A DNA stretch of 5,419 nt, from assembly GCA_019247245.1 (NCBI GenBank), contig JAFAPF010000530.1, positions 1 to 5,419 of the forward strand. Direction: 5' to 3'. This DNA comes from Rubrobacter sp. GTDB taxonomy: Bacteria > Actinomycetota > Rubrobacteria > Rubrobacterales > Rubrobacteraceae. Of the stretch, positions 1 through 5,419 are shown in pieces. The position numbers and the translations under genes are program-made. The number at the start of each line of letters is the position of its first letter. Positions within the stretch are counted from its first letter, which is position 1. The notes beneath the pieces are model-generated. The model was not told the DNA's origin. It ran no database searches and saw only the letters and a list, made by a program, of their open reading frames with translations.

Positions 1-265
1 CTTCATCTTCTGCCAACTCCGATAGCAAGCTACGAAGTGCACAGGTGTTCCTTTGGCGCCGGTATCTAAACAATGCTCACGAAGGAACCTATGCCGAGAT
101 GCGTTCGAATCAACGATTATCCGAATTGGTTCTGCTGGTCTCCCCTCTTTGAAGCTGGAGTTGAAGGTGCCTCATCAGCTAAGACCGCTGTTGGCCACGC
201 TCTATTGCTCATTGGAGTTTCGAATCTGGGCCACGATTTGCTACCCACATCCATCTGGATTCCTC
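1..265 (-). pseudogene. Possible decayed RibD-type (RibD C-terminal/dihydrofolate-reductase-like) pyrimidine reductase
   Basis: Three short stretches in three minus-strand frames line up, in order and with roughly correct spacing, with the reductase domain that reduces the ribosylamino-pyrimidine intermediate of riboflavin synthesis. ESRWMWV at about 262-242 resembles the GDSRWIS segment. VLADEAPSTP at about 185-156 resembles VLADDPxLT. EGRPAEPIRIIVDSNA at about 147-100 resembles the GRPxxPxRIVVDSRA strand. The last frame stays open to the left edge (57 codons from 171), so the remainder may continue outside. The pieces are separated by frameshifts and stops (for example TGA at 177-175 and 174-172), so the gene is broken if the assignment is right. 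Matches are short and recognised by eye, so chance similarity remains possible. Confidence 0.4.
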
Positions 266-312
266 TCCTTTTTTCCCTCGCCTTACCACGTTGCTAAGGA
301 GATGTTTGTGGC

Positions 313-545
313 CTACTCCTCCTCTTGAGCAGGTTGGCAAGCAGCTTCTAGGATAGTCCCATAACGTGGTTCCGTCATCTGAGCAGTAACGTATTCCGCA
401 TGAACGATCCGGTCGTTTTTGTCGACCACAAACACCGCCGGCTGCAGCAGACGCCATTTCTTCAACAACACCCCATAAGTCACGCCCAAATTGCACACTC
501 TAGTGCGGTGATAGTGATGATGCCGTTGAGGAGTACTGCGCTACA
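313..545 (-). pseudogene. tpx: Thiol peroxidase (Tpx-type peroxiredoxin) remnant, C-terminal third only
   Basis: The minus-strand frame ending at TAG 315-313 encodes YGVLLKKWRLLQPAVFVVD, then KNDRIVHAEYV and TEPRYGTILEA. This is the characteristic C-terminal segment of atypical 2-Cys thiol peroxidases, which reduce hydroperoxides with thioredoxin. Just upstream the match moves to another frame: QFGRD at about 493-479, preceded by SSLSPH and a stop, resembles the SLSDHRDxSFGxxYG stretch of the family. The gene thus has at least one frameshift and one stop. Only about 75 of the usual 165-170 residues can be traced. The N-terminal part with both catalytic cysteines is missing, replaced upstream by AT-rich and hairpin-rich DNA. 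The remnant cannot encode an active peroxidase. A translated product from GTG 498 (61 residues) is possible but unlikely to be functional. Confidence 0.7.
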
Positions 546-600
546 GTTAAGAAATTTAAGAAAACTAGACAAGACTTAACGTTTTTTAGTATACTAGATG

Positions 601-627
601 TTGTGGCTCGACCAAAGCGAGCCACAA
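601..627. repeat. Perfect 10-bp inverted repeat (hairpin)
   Basis: TTGTGGCTCG at 601-610 is the exact reverse complement of CGAGCCACAA at 618-627, with a 7-nt loop. It is the strongest perfect stem seen in the window. No T run follows on either strand, so it does not look like a standard intrinsic terminator. It forms the left end of a row of three stems. Confidence 0.85.
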
Positions 628-629
628 GC

Positions 630-651
630 GCCAGGTCTTTTAGGTCCTGGC
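630..651. repeat. 6-bp inverted repeat (hairpin)
   Basis: GCCAGG at 630-635 pairs with CCTGGC at 646-651 around a 10-nt loop. It begins only two bases after the perfect 10-bp stem and ends five bases before the next, larger stem, which argues for one folded unit. Confidence 0.6.
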
Positions 652-656
652 CTTCT

Positions 657-698
657 GGGCAGTGGGGGTTCCCCCCTCCAAAGAATCCCCCACCGCCC
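657..698. repeat. Long imperfect inverted repeat with G/C tracts (hairpin)
   Basis: Positions 657-671 pair with 683-698 as about fifteen base pairs with one A/C mismatch and one bulged T, around an 11-nt loop. The right arm (683-696) can instead pair with 757-769, so two mutually exclusive folds are possible. The strand that is functional, if any, is unknown. Confidence 0.7.
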
Positions 699-726
699 TG
701 TGTCTTGAAACGCTCGCCACTTTCTT

Positions 727-741
727 GGGGTATGTTACCCC
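727..741. repeat. 6-bp inverted repeat (hairpin)
   Basis: GGGGTA at 727-732 is the exact reverse complement of TACCCC at 736-741, with a 3-nt loop. The following CCCTC...GAGGG tract offers a competing local pairing. It would sit inside the larger fold formed by 683-696 with 757-769. Confidence 0.6.
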
Positions 742-819
742 CTCTGGAGGGAGGTAGCGGTGGGGATTCCGAGAGTGCCATCTTCCCCATTGCTTTTCTT
801 ATTAGTACGCGTGTCTAGT

Positions 820-881
820 GAAGAGTCACGTAGGCTATTTTCCAAATTCTCCTGCAGCTGAGGTCCTCATAGGGATTAAAT
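820..881. other. Downstream region of the synthetase gene, nothing identified
   Basis: This short AT-richer stretch follows the synthetase stop on the minus strand. I find only small complementary words and no stem followed by a T run. Transcription from the operon may therefore continue into the hairpin block, whose folds could act as a terminator or 3' end stabiliser, but the sequence alone does not show this. Confidence 0.35.
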
Positions 882-2858
882 TTATAACCCGTCGGCGAGT
901 TCGATGAAGGCGTCCAAAGCGTCGGGGTTGCTCAGGGAGTCCTTGCTGGCCGCTTCTTCAGGCGGCGTGCCCAAGAGAATCTTCTTTACGGGGACCTCAA
1001 GCTTCTTGCCGTTGAGGGTGCGGGGCACATCGGGGACGGAGAAAACCTCGTCGGGCACGTGGCGCGGCGAGGCGTTCTCGCGCACGCTCTTTTTGATCCT
1101 CTCTACGAGATCCTTGTCGAGCTCGACGCCTTCTTTGAGGACCACGAAGAGTGGCATGTGCTCGTCCCCATCCTTCATGACGTCCACCACGAGGCTGTCC
1201 TTGACCTCCTCGACCCTGTCCACGGCACGGTAGATCTCAGCGGTCCCCATCCTTACGCCGCCGCGGTTTATGGTCGCATCGCTCCGGCCGTAGATCACAG
1301 CGCTGCCCTCGGGCTTTATCTTGATGAAGTCCCCATGCGTCCACACGCCTGGGTAATCTTCGAGGTATTCCTCCCGGTAGTGCTCACCGCCCTCGTCACC
1401 CCACAGGTACAAGGGCATCGAGGGCATGGGTTCGGCGATCACCATCTCCCCTACCTCGTCGACGAGCGGGTTCCCCTCCTCGTTGTAGGCCTCGACCTTC
1501 GCTCCCAAAGAGCGGGCCTGCAGCTCCCCGACGCGGACAGGATTCAAGTGTACCCCGCCGATGAACGCCGTGCACAGCTCGGTCCCGCCGCTCGTCGAGA
1601 AGAGCCACACGTCTTCCTTGACATGCTCGTAGACCCACTCGAAGCCCTCCGGCGGCAGCGGCGAGCCGGTAGAGCCTATGCTCTTTAATGCCGAGAGGTT
1701 GAAGTCTCGTCCGGGCTCGATCCCCTCTTGCATGCAGGAGGTTATGTATCCCGCGCTCGTCCCGAAGCAGGTCATAGCGGTGTTTTCGGCAAACTCCCAC
1801 AGGGCGTTCATATCCGGGTAGCCGGGGTTGCCGTCGTACAGGAGGATCGTTGAGCCGCAAAGCAAGCCGCTGATGAGGAAGTTCCACATCATCCAGGTCG
1901 TGGTGGTGAACCAGAAGAACCTGTCCTCGGGTCCGAGGTCCACGTGCAATGAGAGCTTCTTGAGGTGCTCCAAGAGTATACCGCCGTGCCCATGCACGAT
2001 GGCCTTGGGCAGCCCCGTGGTCCCGGAGGAGTACAACACCCATAAAGGGTGGTCGAACGGTACCTGCTCGAACTCGAGCTCCGCTCCCTCGTGTGCTGAG
2101 AGCAGTTCGCCCCAGAAAACGACGTTCTCCAGGCGGCTCGTGTCCGGCTCCTCGTAGAGGTACGGTAGGATAACGGTCTTTTCCAGGGAGGACATCTCTT
2201 CTTGCAGCCCCGCCACGATGTCGGTGCGATCGTAGTCCTTACCGCCGTAGCGGTAGCCGTCGATTGTGAGGAGCACCTTCGGTTCTATCTGTGCCAGGCG
2301 GTCGACCACCCCCCCTAAACCAAGTTCCGGCGCGCAAATTGACCAGGTGGCCCCCAAAGACGCGCAGGCCAGGAAGGCTATAAGGGCTTCCGGAACGTTT
2401 GGCATATAGGCTCCAACCGTATCGCCGCGCCCGACCCCCAGCTCCTTGAGGCCTCCGATCAGAGAAGCGACCCTCTCTCGAAGCTCCCGCCAGCTCATCT
2501 CTGCAACCGTCCTGATCTCCGATCGGTGCAAAACGGCCGGCTCCTCGGGCCTCGCCGCATTTCGGAAGATGTGCTCGGCGTAGTTGAGTTCGGCTTCCTC
2601 GAACCACCCGACCCCCGACACCTCACGCTCTGCGAGAACCCGTTCGTAGGGCTTTGAGGCTTTTACCTTGAAGTACTCCCAGATGGAGGCCCAGAAACCT
2701 TCGAGGTCCGTCACCGACCACTCCCAGAGCTCGCCATAGTCCTCGAAGGAGAGGTTCTTCTGCTCTTTCAGCCACCGCATGTAGCGGGTGATGTTGGCGT
2801 TCTCCTTAAACTCTTCGGAGGGTTGCCAGAGTAGGGTTCCCTCAGCAGCCTCGGTCAT
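882..2858 (-). CDS. aacS: Acetoacetyl-CoA synthetase
   Basis: The enzyme joins acetoacetate to CoA using ATP, through an acyl-adenylate, in the cytoplasm. It belongs to the ANL adenylating superfamily. I prefer the ATG at 2858 (658 residues, normal for AacS) over the in-frame GTG at 2864, because GGAAGGAG at 2871-2864 is a strong ribosome site that ends on that GTG. Numbered from the GTG (subtract 2 for the ATG), the N-terminal ACS-type domain has NITRYMRWL (24-32). The phosphate-binding loop is YSSGTTGLPK (278-287), followed by STSGGTEL (423-430). THGD (509-512) holds the ribose-binding Asp, GRSDATINRGGVRMG (526-540) is the hinge region, and PRTLNGKKLEVPVKK (614-628) holds the C-terminal lysine (Lys620) needed for adenylation. 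The TTTTWMMWN stretch (320-328) and the LNGKKLEVP tail, in place of the SGK-type tail of acetyl-CoA synthetase, point to AacS. Its neighbours suggest that it recovers acetoacetate from leucine breakdown. The stop is TAA at 884-882, with no clear terminator after it. Confidence 0.95.
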   Translation of the reverse strand: MTEAAEGTLLWQPSEEFKENANITRYMRWLKEQKNLSFEDYGELWEWSVTDLEGFWASIWEYFKVKASKPYERVLAEREVSGVGWFEEAELNYAEHIFRNAARPEEPAVLHRSEIRTVAEMSWRELRERVASLIGGLKELGVGRGDTVGAYMPNVPEALIAFLACASLGATWSICAPELGLGGVVDRLAQIEPKVLLTIDGYRYGGKDYDRTDIVAGLQEEMSSLEKTVILPYLYEEPDTSRLENVVFWGELLSAHEGAELEFEQVPFDHPLWVLYSSGTTGLPKAIVHGHGGILLEHLKKLSLHVDLGPEDRFFWFTTTTWMMWNFLISGLLCGSTILLYDGNPGYPDMNALWEFAENTAMTCFGTSAGYITSCMQEGIEPGRDFNLSALKSIGSTGSPLPPEGFEWVYEHVKEDVWLFSTSGGTELCTAFIGGVHLNPVRVGELQARSLGAKVEAYNEEGNPLVDEVGEMVIAEPMPSMPLYLWGDEGGEHYREEYLEDYPGVWTHGDFIKIKPEGSAVIYGRSDATINRGGVRMGTAEIYRAVDRVEEVKDSLVVDVMKDGDEHMPLFVVLKEGVELDKDLVERIKKSVRENASPRHVPDEVFSVPDVPRTLNGKKLEVPVKKILLGTPPEEAASKDSLSNPDALDAFIELADGL

Positions 2859-2863
2859 ACGCA

Positions 2864-2871
2864 CTCCTTCC
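2864..2871 (-). promoter_or_regulatory. Ribosome binding site of the acetoacetyl-CoA synthetase gene
   Basis: On the minus strand GGAAGGAG ends five bases before the ATG at 2858. Its final G is the first base of the in-frame GTG at 2864, so a GTG start would have its ribosome site overlapping the start codon. The ATG is therefore the better start. Confidence 0.7.
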
Positions 2872-3056
2872 CTGTTGTTCCGTTTATCCCCAAAACGTGC
2901 TCGTTCGGCAGACCGTCCATGCGCGTATCATGGCGTGAGGCATGGTTAATGAAGACGCTCCTGACGCACAAGAACGTCACCAGTTTCACTACCTCTCCCG
3001 ATCGACCTATCACCCCCGACTACCAAAGCCAAAGCTTCGAGAAGTCCTTGGGCATT
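2872..3056 (-). other. Noncoding spacer between carboxylase and synthetase genes
   Basis: With the ribosome site included, the gap from the carboxylase stop (TGA 3059-3057) to the synthetase ATG is 198 nt, much longer than the 4-bp overlap upstream. I see no convincing -35/-10 promoter pair on the minus strand and no stem followed by a T run. A 6-bp inverted repeat, CCATGC at 2917-2922 and GCATGG at 2940-2945 with a 17-nt loop, is the only symmetry noted; it could occur by chance. The gap leaves room for a separate promoter of the synthetase gene, but the sequence does not prove one. Confidence 0.4.
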
Positions 3057-5033
3057 TCAAGCTTCCTCGAGCTCTACTAACACGCCGCCGCCGGGCACGC
3101 TGTCACCCTCGCCGTAGGGAATCGACCTCACCACTCCATCGTGCGGGGCAGATATCGAGTGCTCCGTTTTCATCGCCTCCAGGACCAAAAGTAGTTGTCC
3201 CTCCTCGACCTCGTCGCCCTCGCTCACCAGCACCTTAACCACCGAGCCCGGCATTGGGGCCGTAAGACTCGCGCCGTCGTCATCTCCCCCGCCCGTTCCC
3301 GCGTCGTCCACATCGGGCGGCGCCGGCTTGGAGAGGCGGTAGCTCTTCCCGTCTAAGGAGACCAGGACATCACCGTCATCCATCGCGAAGCCGCCCGTGA
3401 CTTGGCGCTCGGCTATCCTGGCCCGGACCTCGCCGTCGCTCACGGAGAGTACCTCGACTGCGACTGCTTCTTGCTCGTTTAGCCGCAGCTTCAGGGTTCT
3501 GCTTCTCGAACGTTCGGCCTCGACCACGTGCTCTTCCTCGCCCGCACGGTAGCGGAGTCGGATCTCGCCGCCTAGGCGCCAAGGTCCGACCGAGAACAAG
3601 TCGTTAGGTGTTGCAGTCGGAGACCGTGAAAGCTCGCCGGCCGCCGCGATTAGTACGGCCTCCTCGGGAGGGGAAGGAGCCGGCGGGGCCTCGGTGAGGC
3701 CGTGCTCTTCGAGAAAATTGATGGTCATCTCCCCAGCCTCAAAGGAAGGATGATCTACTATACGACGCAAGAGCGGCAGGTTCGTCGGGACCCCCAGGAT
3801 CGCATAGTCCGCGAGCGCCCGACGGAGTCGCATAACGGCCTTCTCCCGGTCCGACGCGAAAACGATGAGCTTTGCGATCATAGGATCGTAGTCGAGCGTG
3901 ACCTCGTCGCCTGTCTCAACGCCGGTATCGTTGCGTATGCCAGGACCTTCGGAGGGGGCGAAGAGGCCAAGCTTCCCGCCCGCGGGCAGGCCCGTGCCCT
4001 CCTCAGTGTAAATGCGGACCTCTATGGCGCTGCCGCGCGGGAAGACGTCTTCCTGGGAAATCGGAAGCTCCTCGCCCGCGGCTACCGCGAGCTGGAGGTG
4101 CACGAGGTCCAAGCCTGTCACTAGCTCCGTGACCGGGTGCTCGACCTGCAACCGCGCGTTCATCTCCAAGAAGTAGAACTCATCCTCCTCACCGCTGAGA
4201 AGAAACTCGACCGTGCCCGCGTTACGATAGCGCGCTTCTTTCGCTAGGCGCACCGCCGCGTCGCAGATGGATTCCCGCAGCTCGTCCGGAAGAGCCGGCG
4301 AGGGGGCTTCCTCGACGACTTTCTGGTGTCTGCGCTGGATCGAACACTCCCGCTCGTAGAGGTGCACGACGTTCCCGTGGTCGTCGGCGATGATCTGTAC
4401 CTCAACGTGACGCGGGTTCTCCACGAACTTCTCCAGGAGCATCGAGTCATCCCCGAACGCGGACGCGGCCTCTCTCTTGGCGCTCTGGAGGGCCTCGAGG
4501 AAGTCCTCCGCTCTATGAACGGGGCGCATCCCGCGTCCACCGCCCCCGGCGCTTGCCTTTATAAGGACCGGGTAACCGATCTCTTCGGCCGCCTCAGCGA
4601 GACGCTCCTCGTCCTGCTCCTCGCCCCCGTAGCCCGGGATGGTCGGCACCTCCGCGATTTTCGCCAGTTCCTTCGCATGGATCTTGTCCCCGACCTTCTC
4701 CATCGCCTCCGCCGAAGGTGCAACCCAAGTGGCCCCTGTCTCCTCGACCGCCCGCGCGAAGTCGGCATTCTCCGAAAGGAAGCCGTACCCCGGATGGACC
4801 GCCTCCGCCCCCGACTCTACTATGATCTTTACGATCCGCTCGATGTTCAGGTAGCTCCCGGTCGACTCCGCCGGTCCCAAAAGGTAAGCCTCGTCGGCGA
4901 GCCGGACGTGCATCGCCCCCTCGTCGGCCTCCGAGTAGACGGCTACGGTCCTTATCCCGAGCTCCTTACATGCGCGGATGATCCGCACAGCCACCTCGCC
5001 GCGGTTCGCGATCAGCAACTTTTGGATGCTCAC
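3057..5033 (-). CDS. liuD: Acyl-CoA carboxylase alpha subunit: biotin carboxylase plus biotin carrier, probably 3-methylcrotonyl-CoA carboxylase
   Basis: This subunit carboxylates its own biotin with ATP and bicarbonate; a separate carboxyltransferase subunit, not in the window, passes the carboxyl group to an acyl-CoA. I place the start at GTG 5033, giving 658 residues, a normal length. A TTG at 5048 would add five residues, but GGAGGA at 5046-5041 is a good ribosome site seven bases before the GTG, and the GTG overlaps the upstream stop as GTGA. Numbered from the TTG (subtract 5 for the GTG), the N-terminal domain begins KLLIANRGEVAVRI (10-23). The ATP-grasp glycine loop is KASAGGGGRGMR (164-175) and the ECSIQRRHQKVVEE segment covers 234-247. 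EMNARLQVEHPVTE (295-308) supplies residues matching E. coli biotin carboxylase E288, N290, R292 and E296, and R345 matches R338. An Asp/Gly-rich linker (about 577-594) leads to the biotinyl domain, with biotin on Lys627 in EAMKTEH. Substrate is inferred from the hydratase neighbour; propionyl- or acetyl-CoA carboxylase are alternatives. Confidence 0.93.
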   Translation of the reverse strand: MSIQKLLIANRGEVAVRIIRACKELGIRTVAVYSEADEGAMHVRLADEAYLLGPAESTGSYLNIERIVKIIVESGAEAVHPGYGFLSENADFARAVEETGATWVAPSAEAMEKVGDKIHAKELAKIAEVPTIPGYGGEEQDEERLAEAAEEIGYPVLIKASAGGGGRGMRPVHRAEDFLEALQSAKREAASAFGDDSMLLEKFVENPRHVEVQIIADDHGNVVHLYERECSIQRRHQKVVEEAPSPALPDELRESICDAAVRLAKEARYRNAGTVEFLLSGEEDEFYFLEMNARLQVEHPVTELVTGLDLVHLQLAVAAGEELPISQEDVFPRGSAIEVRIYTEEGTGLPAGGKLGLFAPSEGPGIRNDTGVETGDEVTLDYDPMIAKLIVFASDREKAVMRLRRALADYAILGVPTNLPLLRRIVDHPSFEAGEMTINFLEEHGLTEAPPAPSPPEEAVLIAAAGELSRSPTATPNDLFSVGPWRLGGEIRLRYRAGEEEHVVEAERSRSRTLKLRLNEQEAVAVEVLSVSDGEVRARIAERQVTGGFAMDDGDVLVSLDGKSYRLSKPAPPDVDDAGTGGGDDDGASLTAPMPGSVVKVLVSEGDEVEEGQLLLVLEAMKTEHSISAPHDGVVRSIPYGEGDSVPGGGVLVELEEA

Positions 5034-5419
5034 TGTTCTTTCCTCCAAGAGGGCTCGCGTTCCTCCAGGAAGGCGCCCAAACCCTCCTGGCCCTCCTCCG
5101 CCGTACGCAGCTCCGCGATGCGCCGCGCCATTACCTCAGTACCCTCCCCCGGATCGGCGTCCCTAAGCTCTCGTAAGAGGGCCTTCGTCGCAGCCAAAGT
5201 CTCAGGACCGCCCGACAGAAGCTCCTCCGTCTTCTTTTGCACCGCCGCGTCGAGATTCTCTTCGGAAGCCACCTCATGTACGAGCCCCATCTCACGCGCC
5301 CTGTCGGCATCGAAGCGTTCGCCGCTAAGGAACAGCGCCCTGGTCTGCGAATAACCGATCTTACGTAGCACGAACGGGGCTATCGTCGCCGGCGAGATCC
5401 CAAGCCTCACTTCCGTGAA
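5030..5419 (-). CDS. liuC: Enoyl-CoA hydratase/isomerase family protein, probably methylglutaconyl-CoA hydratase (C-terminal part, cut by window edge)
   Basis: The frame is open from the right edge to a TGA at 5032-5030, giving 129 residues of a protein that usually has about 260. The missing N-terminal half would carry the CoA-binding and oxyanion-hole segments. The visible part opens with FTEVRLGISPATIAPFV, the crotonase-fold segment in which the Glu matches the second catalytic glutamate of enoyl-CoA hydratases (Glu164 in the rat enzyme). It continues with LSGERFDADRAREMGLVHEV, the usual helix pair of the family, and ends in a GAFLEEREPSW tail typical of the C-terminal trimerisation part. 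Family members add water across the double bond of acyl-CoA thioesters in the cytoplasm. The EVRLGxxPATI form and the carboxylase gene directly downstream favour 3-methylglutaconyl-CoA hydratase of leucine breakdown; a general enoyl-CoA hydratase cannot be excluded. The last codons overlap the carboxylase start by four bases. Confidence 0.85.
   Translation of the reverse strand, partial: FTEVRLGISPATIAPFVLRKIGYSQTRALFLSGERFDADRAREMGLVHEVASEENLDAAVQKKTEELLSGGPETLAATKALLRELRDADPGEGTEVMARRIAELRTAEEGQEGLGAFLEEREPSWRKEQ
5041..5046 (-). promoter_or_regulatory. Ribosome binding site that decides the carboxylase start
   Basis: Reading the minus strand, GGAGGA is followed by seven bases and then GTGAGC. 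The site lies inside the last codons of the hydratase gene, and the GTG shares four bases (GTGA, 5033-5030) with the hydratase stop. This favours the GTG start over the TTG at 5048, which would sit on top of the site, and suggests that the two genes are translationally coupled. Confidence 0.75.

Larger units (their letters stand above)
564..819. repeat. Hairpin-dense noncoding block, possible small non-autonomous or REP-like element
   Basis: No credible gene lies here; the open frames on both strands are low-complexity Pro/Gly translations of the G/C tracts. The outer edges carry an 8-bp inverted repeat, ACTAGACA at 564-571 and TGTCTAGT at 812-819, 256 bp end to end. Inside are at least four stems listed separately, and a motif of the form GC(A/G)GTGGGG(A)TTC occurs near 659-671 and 757-769 with its complement at 683-696. 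The left part (564-600) is AT-rich, unlike the interior and the genes. I saw no clear target duplication outside the edges. A remnant right end of an IS200/IS605-type element with its structured RNA, a MITE or a REP-type repeat are all possible. The edge repeat is short enough to be chance. Confidence 0.4.

Noticed and set aside
53..328. Plus-strand open frames at the left edge as small genes
   Set aside because: No motif or ribosome site supports them, and the minus strand shows family-like segments across the same bases.
546..587. GTTAAG (546-551) and CTTAAC (575-580) followed by six T as a plus-strand terminator
   Set aside because: The stem is short and AT-rich with a 23-nt loop, and no plus-strand gene precedes it.
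587..596. TAGTATACTA palindrome as an operator
   Set aside because: It is only 10 bp in an AT-rich stretch and is not near the start of any intact gene.
601..698. Hairpins as an intrinsic terminator for the minus-strand operon
   Set aside because: None of the stems is followed by a T run on the minus strand, and they lie more than 180 bp beyond the aacS stop.
500..818. Open frames on both strands across the hairpin block, rich in Pro and Gly
   Set aside because: Their composition is explained by the G/C tracts of the inverted repeats, and no ribosome site or conserved motif was seen.
1059..1688. Plus-strand open frame of 209 codons opposite aacS
   Set aside because: It mirrors the codons of the synthetase on the other strand and shows no family motif.
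1396..2043. Minus-strand open frame of 215 codons inside aacS in another frame
   Set aside because: It is Arg-rich, as expected from an out-of-frame reading of GC-rich coding DNA, while the aacS frame carries all the motifs.
4326..5354. Long plus-strand open frame (342 codons) opposite the carboxylase and hydratase genes
   Set aside because: It lies antisense to two clearly conserved proteins and has no recognisable domain. Long antisense frames are expected opposite high-GC coding sequence.

Overview
This window looks like part of a moderately high-GC actinobacterial chromosome. The protein style (acidic, Glu/Arg/Gly-rich) and the gene order would fit a Rubrobacter-like member of the Actinomycetota, but that assignment is inferred from sequence style and was not searched. 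All recognisable genes, intact or broken, lie on the minus strand, so transcription runs from high to low coordinates.

Region 1 (5419 to 882, minus strand) is a catabolic gene group. It starts with the C-terminal part of an enoyl-CoA hydratase of the methylglutaconyl-CoA hydratase type, which runs off the right edge. Next is a complete biotin carboxylase/biotin-carrier alpha subunit of an acyl-CoA carboxylase, probably 3-methylcrotonyl-CoA carboxylase. A 198-nt spacer separates this from a complete acetoacetyl-CoA synthetase. The first two genes overlap by a GTGA tetranucleotide. Read together they fit the late part of leucine/isovalerate breakdown: carboxylation of methylcrotonyl-CoA, hydration of methylglutaconyl-CoA, then activation of the acetoacetate released by HMG-CoA lyase. 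The lyase, the carboxyltransferase subunit and the acyl-CoA dehydrogenase are not in the window.

Region 2 (about 564 to 819) has no credible gene. It is packed with strong inverted repeats, G/C tracts that can pair in more than one way, and an 8-bp inverted repeat at its outer edges. A small non-autonomous mobile or REP-like element, or a structured RNA, is possible; its identity is unresolved.

Region 3 (1 to about 545) is a gene graveyard on the minus strand. It holds the C-terminal third of a thiol peroxidase (Tpx) with a frameshift and no catalytic cysteines, followed by a more doubtful remnant of a RibD-type pyrimidine reductase spread over three frames. No intact gene is visible between 1 and 881.

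The catabolic genes are recognisable members of known families. The least explained sequence is the hairpin-dense block and the decayed genes beside it; I found no convincing evidence of a new biological system.
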